Both the position numbers and the translations under genes were made by a program. This document shows positions 1 through 11,108 of a stretch of 64,000 nucleotides of DNA, one piece after another. The stretch comes from Turnera subulata. Lineage: Eukaryota; Streptophyta; Magnoliopsida; Malpighiales; Passifloraceae. Under the pieces are notes generated by a model that was given only the letters and a program-made list of their open reading frames with translations, was not told the DNA's origin and ran no database searches. How positions within the stretch are numbered: position 1 is the first letter of the stretch; every line of letters begins with the position of its first letter. The stretch is taken from the NCBI GenBank assembly GCA_028386065.3, contig JAKUCV010006861.1:3570-67569 (forward strand), in the 5' to 3' direction.

Positions 1-198
1 TTTTTGCTTGACATTGCCCTTGTACATTTTGAGTTCCTAACTCATCTTTCTCTTCTTGCTTGTAGCTTCAAATTGATCACATTGTTTGAGCTCTTGATCT
101 TTGCTTGATTTCTTTTTGCTTCAAGGATGTCATCAATTGAGCCAAGGTTTGTCATTATCAAAACCCTGAAATGAAACAAGGAGGCATGAGTTCTAACA
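1..198 (-). mobile_element. Terminal part of a Sirevirus-like copia LTR
   Basis: The segment ends at TTCTAACA (191-198), the same terminus as the complete LTR at 58371-59784. Aligned by eye with 59570-59784 it is roughly 80% identical, including the last 40 bases up to GAGGCATGAGTTCTAACA. The shared orientation means the element read leftwards, so position 198 is the outer 5' edge of an LTR whose body lies outside the window. Directly right of it is gag coding sequence of another element, not the polypurine tract seen next to the 58371 LTR, so this is an insertion point. It may be a solo LTR or the 5' LTR of a full element; the window does not show which. Confidence 0.75.
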
Positions 199-898
199 CC
201 CACCTCTGAAGTCCACCTATGAATGCACCATATCCCTCTTCTTCAGTCATTGAAGGGATTTCAAAAGCCAACTCCTGAAACTCGTTGACGTACTTTTTAA
301 TACTACCATCGTGCTTCAATGCTCTCAACCTGTCTCGTGCCTCCCCCTCAGCATACTCTAGATAGAATTGGTCCTTCAGTTGTTGTCTGAACTGATCCCA
401 GGTCCAATCTTTGTACCCCTCTCCAGTAGCGCGTATCCGTCACCACCATAACACTGCAGAATCAGTAAAGTATCTCCCCACAATCTTCACCTTCTGCTGG
501 TCATCTGTGATATTTAAGCCATAAAAATACTCTTCACAGCTAAACAGGAAGACGTCCACTGCCTTTGCTATCCTCATCCCATCGTACTCCTTCTGCTTTG
601 GAATATTGATCTTGGGCAACACCTATTGCTGTTGAAGTGGCACACCTTCTTCCATCATGGCAAGTTGCCTCTTGCATAGCTTCAAATCATCATGCATCGA
701 CCTTAATTCTACAAGCTCGTCAACTATCTCTGCCAATGCTCTATTGAAACCACCATCAAGCTCTGTGAAGTGCAACCTGAGTGCTTGTACTTCGCCAGTC
801 ATGCCCTCGTTGCTAGCTTCACAGTTACAGATACGTTCTTCAAGCTTGTCTAGGCGTCCACCAAGGATGCCTTCTTCTCCAATGGTTGCCCCGACCAT
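199..898 (-). pseudogene. Gypsy-type gag remnant, interrupted by the copia LTR
   Basis: On the minus strand one frame runs from an ATG at 898 down to 199 with two internal stops (623-625 and 437-439). It encodes an N-terminal acidic coiled-coil-like part (KLEERI, ALRLHFTELD) and then the typical Ty3 gag core: PKINIPKQKEYDG, FLFSCEEYF, a VLWW box, WDQFRQQLKDQF and SIKKYVNEFQELAFEIP. The second stop sits where the family has Arg after the tryptophan pair. The frame is cut at 198 by a copia LTR just after the AFIGGL motif. It is a dead capsid gene; zinc knuckle and pol are absent from the window. Family beyond Ty3/gypsy was not determined. Confidence 0.75.
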
Positions 899-1907
899 CT
901 TTACCAAATCATCAAGGTTATGATGCCAATTCCCTACTCAAGGAAACCACACAACTCCCACCAAGAGAACTATGCAACCCACAGCACCAAGTAACCTCCC
1001 TTCAAGTAAATTTTGGTAAAGCAAATACCTACCCAACAACTTTATAAACTCTCCAACAAAGTGCTTACAACAGAAAACTCCACAATAATCTAATTATCTC
1101 AATTTCCAACAACCCCTTTCAAGCAAATATTACATTTCCCAGAAATACAATAGCAAAACTTGCTTTTACAAGGAAATTAAAATAAACAGATTATAGGCAA
1201 ATCAATTCCAACCAACAAGATCAAACAACACACTTGGCAATGCAAAAAATCCAACCACCAACAACACAATTTTCTCAATCCAAGCCAACACCTTTAATAA
1301 AAGAATGATCAAACTTGGAATGAAAATTCCTCTTGGCAATTGCAAGCTCTGCCTCCAATCTGTTTTTGTTGTTCTTGATTCCCCTACCAGCCAACAAGAT
1401 ACCAAAGCTTCAATCCTCCCTCCAACACCAACAATGAAGGGCTATGATTTTCACAAAGAATCTTGCAAAGCTCCGCTACCAACTGTCACGGGCACAGAGT
1501 TTAGGGCTGCGGAAGATGCCCGTGCGGTTCAAGCCTCTTCTTGATCAACCTAAAAACACAACTATGGAGAGAATTATAAGAGAAGAGAGAAAGGAATTGG
1601 GAGAAGCTTTGTCTATTATATTAATGGTGAAAGAATATAATACACTCCCATACTTTCCCCTCCTATGTCATGCACTATTTATAGGCTATACATAAGAGTT
1701 CAAACCGTGTATATCTTAACCACCCCATTTGAATTCAAACTAATTTAAATCATACCTAATATTCAAATTAACTTAAATTCAAACAAGCACCTATCTTTAT
1801 TTAAATTTGAAAGGCCACTTCAAATTTAAATATGATAAGCCTAACCACCTCGCACACATCCCGGGCTCATGGGCTTCCGGTGTGCCTTCGGGGCCCATCC
1901 CGTTACA
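899..1907 (-). mobile_element. Probable 5' LTR and leader of the gypsy element whose gag lies at 199-898
   Basis: Read on the minus strand, the segment begins TGTAACGGGATGGGCC at 1907, a typical TG start, and leads into the gag at 898. A TATA box lies at 1676-1683. Just before gag, around 930-945, is TGGCATCATAACC, which resembles a decayed initiator-Met primer binding site (TGGTATCAGAGCC). The inner LTR edge is therefore near 945, but I cannot place it exactly. Several short open frames on both strands inside the segment have no family resemblance and are not called. Confidence 0.5.
1676..1683 (-). promoter_or_regulatory. TATA box of the gypsy LTR
   Basis: TATAAATA on the minus strand lies in the middle of the LTR-like segment 945-1907 and points towards the gag remnant. 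Position and orientation suit an LTR core promoter. Confidence 0.5.
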
Positions 1908-2039
1908 CTTGACTCCTCTTTGGTAGTCTCCTACATCTCAAATTGTGAAATTGGCCCATGGGTCTTAAAAAACTCTTCAACAAAGTTGTCGGTCCTATCT
2001 TCATCGATTTGTATCAGGAAAAAAAAAAAGAAGAAGACT

Positions 2040-3010
2040 AACGCTTATAGATGAATTTTATTTCAGCCACATCAAATTTTTCTCTAGATAACTCCAGGGC
2101 CTTTATCAAAGCCAATAATTCTGGAGTAGCAGCAATATGAGCTAAATTGGCAAAGCCTCTAGAGGACAAAAAAAAAAAGGAAAGTGTTTTTTTTGGGGTG
2201 GGTAAACAGGGTCGAAGCAATTGAAAATTAACTAACACATAAACGTGGCCGTGAAAGACCCCGTAAATCATCTTGAAAATAGAAGAACAAAAGGATGGCA
2301 AGGAATTAAAAAGTTGCAGACCTGAAGGTTGGCCTGAATCACCATTTGCAAGCGCATCCGCCAGGCGATCGCCCTATCGATAAGTGTGTGAGATGAGAAC
2401 CTGCCAATCTTGATCAAGCAAGGAAAAAACACCATGAAACAACGGCTCAGACATCGGAGAGTTTCGGGATCGTAACCGTTGCACAAGGGCGAGGGAATCA
2501 ATCTCCAAAACAATTTTGTCGTAAGCCACGAGCCCATGCTTGACTCAAACCGAGATAAACTGCCCACACCTCAGCTTCAAAAGAACTGCAAATTCCTAAA
2601 GACATAATAAAGCCAAAGCACCATTCGCCAGCGAAGTTCCGACATGCTCCACCGGCCAGTGCCAAACCAGTTTGTACCACCCAGGATCAGGAGGCTTCCA
2701 TCCAACATTAACCGAAGAACGAGTAGTGGGAGGCTGAAGCGAGAGCTTGGCTTGAAAAACCAGTTGCACTTCATGCACCATGCTAATAATAGAAGGAATG
2801 GAGAAAAAAACCGATATAATGCCTGTGAAAAGTCCATCCATTCGGCCATCCCCAAATCTTTCATAGAGTAATTCCAAACATGAGTGGCAATGAAACATCT
2901 GAAGAAAGCCCAGAGCTATCTAACAGATTACAACGTAGCCAGTGCAGGAGAGAGCTAGAGAAGAATGCACTCCATTTAGCTCGGGGAACGAGCTTGCGCC
3001 AAACTCTTTG
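2040..3010 (-). pseudogene. LINE-type RNase H (RVT_3-like) remnant
   Basis: Minus-strand frames carry, in order, PDPGWYKL (about 2690), GEWCFGFIMSLGICSSFEAEVWAVYLGL (given as pieces GEWCFGF, GICSSFEAE and WAVYLGL, about 2535-2625), then LFHGVF and DRAIAWRMRLQ-like text towards 2340. This order matches the RNase H domain found at the C terminus of plant non-LTR retrotransposon polyproteins, including the Glu of the SSFEAE motif. Frameshifts separate the pieces and stops are frequent, so it is inactive. Upstream reverse transcriptase is not recognisable; the remnant fades near 3010, close to the MITE at 3068. The family is known from many plants; which LINE clade this is cannot be told. Confidence 0.6.
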
Positions 3011-3067
3011 GGCTCGCCAACACCCTCGAGTCACATGCAATATATTGTTAAAGCAAGAAATTCTAAT

Positions 3068-3498
3068 GGGTTAAACACCTTTTATATAGCTGGAGTTTCA
3101 CTTTTGTCCCAATTGTATACCCTGGAGTTTTTTTGTCCCTTTTATGTACCCCGAGTTTCAATTTTTGTCCCTTTTGTATACCTCGGGCAGCCCGGGTGAT
3201 GACATGGCCGTCTGCTTAGGTCCACTTGACACGAGTCACAATTCTATTAGCGTTACATGGACGAAATTGTGGGTCCCAAATATTTTAGTTTGTGGTCCCA
3301 CAAAATTCCCACATGGCACCAATGACATTGTGCTACGTGTCAAGTGGACCCAGGTAGATGGCTATGTCATCACTTGGGCCGCCCGAGGTACGCAAAAAGG
3401 ACAAATTGAAACTCGGGATACATAAAAAAGACACAAAAACTCTGGGTATACCATCGAGACAAAAGAGAAACTCTGAATATGTAAATGGTGCTTAACCC
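3068..3498. mobile_element. Foldback Mutator-type MITE with 10-bp direct repeats
   Basis: The element starts GGGTTAAACACC and ends GGTGCTTAACCC. The two halves are imperfect inverted copies over more than 120 bp each, with alternating 'tttgtccc' and 'gagtttca' blocks on the left mirrored on the right. It is flanked by the direct repeat AAATTCTAAT at 3058-3067 and 3499-3508, a length that fits the 9-10 bp target duplication of Mutator-like elements. It carries no coding capacity. It inserted beside or within the LINE remnant. Confidence 0.8.
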
Positions 3499-3508
3499 AA
3501 ATTCTAAT

Positions 3509-3853
3509 AACGTGGATAACATCATACGAAACATGAGTATTGCTTTTTTAACTTAACCAAAAAAAAAAAACGGTGTTTTTCCTTAGTGATGATGATTTAG
3601 TCTTTTAATGGTTAAGGAAAAAAACTTTTTGACTAATATGATTATCCTGGCAAGGCTTTCAATAAATAAATAAATAAATAATCAAATCTTGGACACGTAA
3701 CTAGAGAGGGATCTGATATTTTTATAGGCAATTTAACCAAGTCCGTTTATTTACAAAAACTATTGCAATTTCTGTACAATTGGAAGCCGGTATCAAACTC
3801 TCTGTCATGACTTGTATATCTACAAATGACCACAAGAGCACCGAGCACTCAAC
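3509..3853. other. Intergenic / 3' flank of the FLIP-like gene
   Basis: AT-rich sequence with a short AATA microsatellite at about 3662-3683. The part adjoining 3853 is the probable 3' UTR of the gene on the minus strand. Nothing else was recognised. Confidence 0.6.
3746..3751 (-). terminator. Candidate poly(A) signal AATAAA of the FLIP-like gene
   Basis: AATAAA on the minus strand lies about 105 bases after the stop codon at 3854-3856. It is a plausible polyadenylation signal; plant signals are loose, so this is a suggestion only. Confidence 0.4.
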
Positions 3854-6800
3854 TCAGCCATTACCAGCCAAGTTCATTAAGCGAGAAATCACATCTTCAA
3901 GGTGAGAAAATTGAGTCAGGAGCTTGTCATGAAGTTCCAATGACTCGGGATGATTTTGCGGCCATTGGGAAAGACCATTCCCAATGACCTTCAAACCACT
4001 CTGGAGTAACTCCACCCCTTTACTGATTCCATCAGGGAGCTTCCTTCTCTTGTTAGATTGGCTATCAATATCTGTCTCTGGGTTTTTATATTCTACAGAC
4101 TCCGTGTAGTGGGTGGTGATCTTTTCAACCATTTCTTTTAGCACTGCACCTTCCTTCATCAGGAGTTCCACCTGCTCCAAGCTAGGTGTAACAGCAAGAA
4201 GGGCTGTTTCCTTTTCAAGAAATGCTTTCAGCTCCAACATAAATCTCTCCTCATTTGCTTCCTTCCCAGAAATCAGATCATACGAAAGAGCTGCATCCGG
4301 TGGCATAAATTTCCATAACTGATTGCAAGAAGTACGGGCAGCAAAATATCCAAATGCCGCAATGGCATGATGAACAAGTGCCCAATGCTGCTCTCTGAAT
4401 AGCATGTGATACAACTCCCACACTGCGGTACTCCTTGGACAATCATCATTTTCTGACATGGCCATATCTCCAAGTCCACCCATAAAGAGAGCCAAATAGG
4501 GCTTGCATTGAGACAATTGAGCATCTGCGGCTACTCTCTCTGCAACAAACACTTTGTGAAGCTCCAATATGGCTTCTTCAATTGCATCTGACTCATATAG
4601 ATGCTTCATATTTGAAATGATTTCCAGCGCTTCACTTAGAAGCTTATGATACTGTTCCTTCAGTAGTTTGACTACAGGATTTCTGATGTTGCGAATAATA
4701 GCAACTAAAAGCATCAGAGTCTTCATGTCAACATCAGACATGCTAACCTGTCTAGAATAGCAAAAAAAACAGTTGGTTCAGTGTTTCCAGCATGTGTAAT
4801 CACATAGGAGCAACAATTCAATGGAGACAAGAGGATATGGATCCTGAACGAGATGGATAATCACTGCATCAACAAGAGAGCATGAGGGTGGTAAACACAT
4901 CATGTTTCTAATTTTGCAAATGCTACGCATATGTAATTGTTTGTGGTGTGCACATTGAAGTAGTGTCCATTCTCAACTGATCGAGAGGAATGCTAGTCAA
5001 CATTATATTACAGGGATGCAAGGGAAAAACTGGTACTCACCGGGAATGCAAGGATGCTGAGAGAGCAAGAACTGGGAACCAAAATGTACTAGAACTGGAC
5101 GCATTTGTCAATTTCTCATCAAAACTCCCTATGAAGCCAAAATAATCAGTAATAATGTTCTGTTTGGCAACACTTCTGAGATTATCTGAAAGTGAGTTAA
5201 GAGGAAATCCTTCCAAGAGTAGTGCTACATACATAGCTGTCGACAATTTACATCTGCCATCACTCACAACAGAACTGTAAACATGGACAGCCATAGATGG
5301 TGCACCACTGGTAAGTAACATGCAGATAATTCTTGCCATTTTTCTCAGAGGAGAGCCAGGAATATGAACTGATTCTGGAGATTCCAGTAACATCATTGTT
5401 GAGCAAAGTTTATCGATAACTACATTGACTACATCTATTTCAGCATGACGCATCATAAAACACCAAAGATCCAGAACAATCTCACAGCAGAGGAAATGTG
5501 GATGGAAAAGATTATTGACCAGGAAAGCCTCCAGCTCCACCCAGGCAAAACTTGAGAACACCACAATCATGAAGGTCTTTAGCGCTTGGGATAGAGCTGA
5601 AAAGAAGGGTTCCCAGAGCAATTCGTTTGTCTTCCCTGAACCATATGTTACAGGAATCTGTAAATCAAGAACCAAAGAATATATCTCTTCCCCAACTAAC
5701 ACATCCAACAACCATCCAAGTTTCGTAGTGATTTTATTTTTCACAGCTTCATCAAGGCCATTAGAGAATCTCAGAAAATTATGAAATAGTACAAGCCTAC
5801 CAAGTGACAGAAGTCTAGCTTCATGAACTACGTGTGAGTTCACAGAAAAGATGTCGGCCAACAAAGTTAGCCGATAACAACTATTTGAATCTCCATGAAA
5901 GGAATTCAAGCGGCACTCGTCAGGAAATACCCAGTCCAGAAGTTCAAACTTGGAATCTTGTTTGACTTCAGATGAATTGAGTAAAGAAGAAAGCAAATCT
6001 AGTGATGTCTTCTCCAGGAGTTCAGAGAATACTTCACTAGCACTGTTCAAAAGATTCTCACGGCTCAGAAAAACTTTGAAGGTTGAGATCAGTAGAACAC
6101 AAAGTGCCATCTCCCTGTGCACTAGATATGCTTGTGATGGATATAAGGTAGCTATTTTCACAGCATGGATAAGGTAAAACTTGACTGGAAGAAAAGTCCT
6201 CCTAGCTTCAGAAACAGAAATGGTTTCTGTCAATGAAGAAGACCAAGCCTCAGCTGCACATCTCATAGGTCCACTGGCTAGTGAAATTAGGGTTGTGATA
6301 ATCTCTTGAATCACAATCACCTCTGTCAAAATTTTTCCCGACTGAAGCAAGGCAACCACACCTTTCCATGATACGTTGAGAATGTTTACCAAACTTCCAC
6401 CATCATTACCAGCAAGGACTCCTAGTTGACACAAATTCTCTACCGTACATTTCATTATGTTGATAACATGATTTTCTACTTCGAATTTATTGTTATCTAC
6501 AACGCTTCCATCACATTGAGGTCTTGTATCAGATATATCCCAGTTTAGACCCGTAGCATACTCTTTACATAGATTCAGAACAGCATCAATAATTGTCTGC
6601 GCAACCTTTTGTACCTCACAGCCTAAAGAATTGATTCTCTGTTCAGAAGACCACAACAAACTGTCTTTAAGGACATATATGACTTAAATTCTTCAAACAA
6701 ATAGTGTTAAATTAATAGGAAAATTTTGACCATCTTGACCTGCAAGGTCCTCTTGAGTCGGAACTAAATTGTTTTATTTCAGGACGCAACAGAGATTCAC

Positions 6801-9011
6801 ATTTGCAGTTTGAATATATCAAAAGGAAAAAAGATTAAGAGTATAATAGAACCAAATGCCAAGGACATACTTTAGTGTGAGCTAGAATTGCCCGCATAAA
6901 AGAAAATTAGCAAATTAGAGCTCAACCTTTTAGATAGTCTCAACTCTCAATTGAAAATAGCACAACCGCATAAAGCACTTAAAAATTGAACTTCTACTTA
7001 ATGCTAATTCAATTTTCTAGTGACATCATTTATAAGCATTGACAGCATTTAAGGCAATATTGTCATATTTACTGTAATATTCTCAAGATCTTTTTGTCCT
7101 GTTAAATATCTTGGATGCAATCATGAATAAAAGAAAGGAATGAAGGGATAACAGACCTTACATGGAAAAAGGAGAAGCAAAGGATATGCAAAATGCAGTG
7201 ATATTACCTTAGCATCTGATACTATATCTTTCGTCAGATTCAACAATTCAAGAATGAATTTCTCAACCATAGTCATTGATGAATTCTCAGTAGAGACAGG
7301 GCATTTTGTTAGAGTCATCATGCATGCAGTCGAGAGGTTCAGGAATTCCAAAAGCAGCTGCAGGAGACATTATAATATTTCAAAATAATAACACATCCAA
7401 GCAAAAAAAAAAAAAAATACAGTAAAAATCAATAGGAAGATGCAGCAAACAGAAATGTTTTCATTTAGAAATACTGGTAACCATCATAGGTAGCTAAATG
7501 CATTAAACAATGTCAAGATGGACAGAAGCAATCTAATCACGTTGACATATATATGAAGGATCAGCCTTATTACAAGTCTATGCCTTGATGAGCTCATGTA
7601 GCAGAATCTTCTCATGCATTTCTTCATCTTTGAGATATGTTAATGAAAATTTGCAAGCCAAGTAGCAAATTGGCTTTTGTAGTGGTACGTTAAAAAAAAA
7701 ACAAAGAGAGAGAACTTCTAAAATGAATACAGAAAAAACAGAAAAGAAAGGTTTGAAGCATAATAAGCTCAGATTTATTCTGCTTGAAATTTTCTATTTC
7801 CAGGACTTCATTGGAAACCTTTTCAGAATTGTAGGGGAAAAAATGGAACATCTTAGCAACTATGGATGAGAAGCAACTTGTTCAGAGCACTAAATTTTTT
7901 ATGTAATAATAGTCAAAACCAGATCATCTGGAATAGAAACTACGTATACACAGAAAATTTTATGAATATTAATGCAGGCCAAACTTCTAGCGAAGAAAAA
8001 GAGCATATCCTATAACATTAACTAGAATGGAAAGAAAGAGTACTGTAGCAACATACCATACTTTCTTGTAAAAACCATCAATGCAAGTTGTGCAAATCAA
8101 AACAACACAAACCTGGAAAAATTCGGCTGAATGCTCCTCTTCTTGAGACTCCCCGGTGGACATAAGAGTCATCTTGAGATGCTTTCCGCACCAAGCACGA
8201 GCCTAACCAATGCACAGCCACCACTAAGCTACATAACTCAAACCATCACCTAAGATCCTAGGCAATAATAATAACCAAGAAGCTAAAACATACCTTTGTG
8301 ACAAGGCTAAGGAACGGAACCAAACATCCAGACAAATCCGAACCAACACATTTGGCAGCAACTTGCAAGATAGCTTTGTTTAACATGCACTGTGACACAT
8401 CCAAGCAAGTATAATCATCCCAAACAATCTAGCTTTTTCGTCAAGGCAAATCGGTAAAAAGTTATTTTTCCAGATACAATTCAGACTTTGAAAAGAAAAA
8501 CAGAAAACAAATAATCAGCGAAAAAACAGACATAAAAATGAAAAAAAAAAAAAGAATTGAAAAGATCGTATGCTTATCAACACAGAAATCACAAGCAGGT
8601 AAAATAACAAGTTACTAGAGTGGATACAATGAGGCAGTCAACCACAGAAGCCAACTCCGATTTCTCCTCCGGGAAACCGAGACCGGCGAGCTTAGCCAGA
8701 AGTTCCACCCGGTGCTCCGCAACCTATAACACAGCAAAGATCTCTCAAATCAGCGGTTAAAAGTTAAAACACACGAAACATGACCATTTCCTCCCTACTT
8801 CGAGGTTCTGTTCAGGAATGTTGCAGAAGGTGAAGAAGAACCATAGCTATTTAACTCTCCATATAGATTGCGAATCCCTAATTTGACGAGAAATGGACGA
8901 AATCTAAGGCTTAAAAGAGGAGGAAAGCTTAGAGAAAGTACTTACATCTGATGACTTGATGGATAGGAGAAGTTTCTGCAACTTGTTGACGGAGCCATTT
9001 CTCTCCTCCAT
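3854..9011 (-). CDS. FLIP: FLIP / C1orf112 (FIRRM) family protein, seven exons, 994 aa
   Basis: Minus-strand exons: 8946-9011, 8628-8723, 8294-8389, 8113-8202, 7208-7357, 5041-6638 and 3854-4742. All introns are GT-AG; the first six exons join in phase 0 and the last junction splits an Arg codon. The sum is 2985 bases, 994 codons plus TGA. The start is MEERNGSVNK at 9011. The product is all-helical, without signal peptide or membrane segment. Near residues 558-560 it has the WCF tripeptide (LDLWCFMMR), the hallmark I recall for the DUF4487 family, and near residue 930 a basic KRRK stretch that may be a nuclear signal. In Arabidopsis, FLIP binds the AAA ATPase FIGL1 and restrains RAD51/DMC1-mediated strand invasion, limiting crossovers; human C1orf112 acts with FIGNL1. 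No stops, frameshifts or TE insertions in exons, so it looks functional. The identification rests on the motif, length and overall feel of the sequence; a family search would settle it. Confidence 0.8.
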
Positions 9012-9281
9012 TTTCACTCTCTTTCGTTTTTGGCTCTCTCTGTGTTTGGCTGTGGGTGTGTGGTTTGATTTTCTGGCTTCTTTTGGGGTTTTTGTGTTTA
9101 TATTTTGATGATTTTTGTTTAGTGCTTTTATTTTGTCTTTCCCGCCTTGAAGTGAAATATTTGAGAGCGGGAGGGTCCAGAAAAGCATGAAGGTTTTCGA
9201 TTTCGGTTCTTGTGCTTTTGGGCTTGAAATAGTTCGTCAAGCCTACCCAATGGGCCTAAGAATCCTATCGCATCATATTTC
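9012..9281 (-). promoter_or_regulatory. 5' UTR and proximal promoter of the FLIP-like gene
   Basis: Upstream of the ATG on the minus strand is a purine/CT-rich leader. Two site II-type motifs follow: a TGGGCTT box near 9217-9223 and TGGGCC near 9251-9256, both on the plus strand. Site II (TGGGCY) boxes are TCP-factor targets common in promoters of housekeeping and cell-cycle genes. No clear TATA box was seen. The promoter is short, because a Mutator-type element begins at 9282. Confidence 0.4.
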
Positions 9282-10224
9282 GGATAAATATATTTAATCA
9301 CCCCAATTTTGTTTTAAAAACAAATTAATATTTTAACTAAAAAAAATAAGTTTTGACATCTCAATTATATTATTTTAAACTTTTAATCCTTGGAAAAATT
9401 TAAGGTTCAATCGTTTTAGTAATGGACGGTGGTGTTGATGAGTGGCACGTGGCTCTATTAAAGTCGTTCAATTTGATTTTTAATTTTTTAGAAAAATGAT
9501 AAATAGAAGAAGACGAATTTCTCCAAAATTAAAGACAAAAGATATTAAAAAAAAAAATAAAAAACTAAATAGAAGAAGAAAAAACCCACTCTTCTTCTTC
9601 TTTGAAGAATGAGGAGGGAGAAGATGATTATTTTAATTAAAAAATTAAAAACAAAAAAGAACAAGGAAAAAGCTGAAAAAGATTTAAAAATAATTGAAAG
9701 AGGAAGATGAGTGTTTTTCATCTCTTTTTAATATTATCTTTTATTATTTCAAATATTTTTATATTTTTCCACTTTAATCTTTTTTAAAAAAATACTTATC
9801 TTCCTCTTATTATTATTTTTTGAAAAAAAAAAGTAAGGAGATAAGATGAGTATTATTTAAAATAAAAAAATAGAAAAAAAGATAAAATAAAAAAATGAAA
9901 ATTTTTGAAAGGATAGGAAGATGAGTATTTTACCCAAAAAAATTGAAAAGGGATAAAAAATAAAAACTTTTATTTTTTCAAATTAAATTTAAAAATTATT
10001 ATTTTCTTATTATTATTTTAAAAAAATTAAAGAATGATTCAAATGAGACCACGTTTCATGCATCATTACTTTTCATTAAGAAGCTGGTTGAAATGCAAAT
10101 TGGTTCACTGGGGGGTAAAAAATTTAAAATAATATAATTTTGGTACCATAATATAAATTTTTTTAGTTGAGGTACCAGTTTATTTTTGAAACAAAATTGG
10201 AGAGGGTAAAATGTATTTAACCCC
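9282..10224. mobile_element. Old AT-rich Mutator-type element with about 100-bp inverted ends
   Basis: The left end (GGATAAATATATTTAATCA) is mirrored by the right end (TTAACCCC at 10217-10224). Inside, both ends carry matched blocks such as CAATTTTGTTTTAAAAAC and AATTATATTATTTTAAA. Flanking 9-bp repeats TCATATTTC (9273-9281) and TCGTATTTC (10225-10233) differ at one base. The interior is poly-A/poly-T-rich with repeated 'gaagatgag' words and no coding frame. It lies just upstream of the FLIP-like gene. Confidence 0.6.
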
Positions 10225-10431
10225 TCGTATTTCAATGAGGTTTTTTGCTGTTAGCGAGCAACCTCTCCGGCAAAGTGTAATTACTAAGGATCAGGATCCT
10301 CTCCAGTCCAAAATTACAGGAGACATCCTGTTATATTGATCTAGACCGTCCAATTACATCCAACGGTATATATTCAAAATGACAAAAAAAAAAAACTCAC
10401 GGCATTTATGATTTTTGATTCTCATCACATT

Positions 10432-10800
10432 TCTCTCTCCCCGCAAGAACCAAACCCCGACCTGAGCCCGAGGACGAAGAGGAAGAAGGACAAGCCACCG
10501 CCTCCCTGCCGCCATCCACCGACGTCACCTTCGGCTCCACGGCCGGGGCGCAGACTCCGGTCCATACCCGGTCCAGTCGCCCAGGGCCGAAAGGCGAGTA
10601 CTTGGGCTCCCTGAGCCCAATGGGCCGCACCTCAAGGCTGCTCTCCGTATAGCTGTAATGAAAATCGAAGGGCAGGTCGGAACGGATTGGCCTCGTGGCC
10701 TTCGGGTCCGGCGACGACGGCGGCCGGTACGGCGGCTTTTCCTTCTTCCTCTTCGTCCTCGGGCTCAGGTCGGGGTTTGGTTCTTGCGGGGAGAGAGAAG
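10432..10800. repeat. Inverted duplication inside the Pack-MULE
   Basis: Bases 10432-10490 are an exact or near-exact reverse complement of 10740-10799; both cover the SLSPQEPNPDLSPRTKRKK-coding part of the captured gene. The arms are about 250 bp apart, so a read-through transcript can fold into a hairpin of about 59 bp. Confidence 0.8.
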
Positions 10801-10909
10801 GTGGTGCTTTGAAGGAATAGTAGTTGTGGAGCTTGGAGGACACGGAGGAGAGGTGGCGCGTGAGGGAGGATGGCCTCTGGCGGGAGTGGCGCGTGAAGAG
10901 GAGCATCAA
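10512..10909 (-). pseudogene. Captured 5' fragment of a mitochondrial CRS2-associated factor 1-like gene
   Basis: The minus-strand frame begins MMLLFTRHSRQRPSSL, an Arg/Ser-rich, acid-free start like a mitochondrial transit peptide. It continues with KLHNYYSFKAPPSLSP, a basic RTKRKKEKPPYRPPSS stretch, SDLPFDFHYSYTE, RPIGLREPKYSPFGPG and WTGVCAPAVEPKV. This series is what I recall from the N terminus of CRS2-associated factor 1, mitochondrial (a CRM-domain group intron splicing factor). The CRM domains themselves are missing: after SVDGG the frame runs into an inverted duplication of its own DNA and ends at 10406 in the terminal repeat. So it is a truncated copy; transcription, if any, would start in the terminal repeat. 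Confidence 0.65.
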
Positions 10910-11108
10910 CGCCGGGGTTTTGGTGGCCGTTAGATAGGGTTTAACGACTGTTGCGCAAAATGTGATGAGAATAAAAAATCATAAACGCCGTGAGTTTTTT
11001 TTTGTCATTTTGAATATATACCGTTGGATGTAATTGGACGGTCTAGATCAATATAACAGGATGTCTCCTGTAATTTTGGACTGGAGAGGATCCTGATCCA
11101 ATTACTAA

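Larger units (their letters stand above)
10288..11099. mobile_element. Pack-MULE carrying a host gene fragment
   Basis: Terminal inverted repeats of about 142-145 bp (10288-10432 and 10958-11099) start GGATCAGGATCCTCTCC and are nearly identical. The element is flanked by a perfect 9-bp duplication AATTACTAA (10279-10287 and 11100-11108), the Mutator signature. The interior is GC-rich, unlike its AT-rich surroundings, and encodes part of a host protein instead of a transposase. Near-identical ends and an intact duplication suggest a fairly young, non-autonomous insertion. Confidence 0.85.

Noticed and set aside
6639..6659. Upstream extension of the FLIP large exon (LLWSSEQ)
   Set aside because: It cannot be joined in phase to the exon ending at 7208; the AG just before 6638 gives a phase-0 join.
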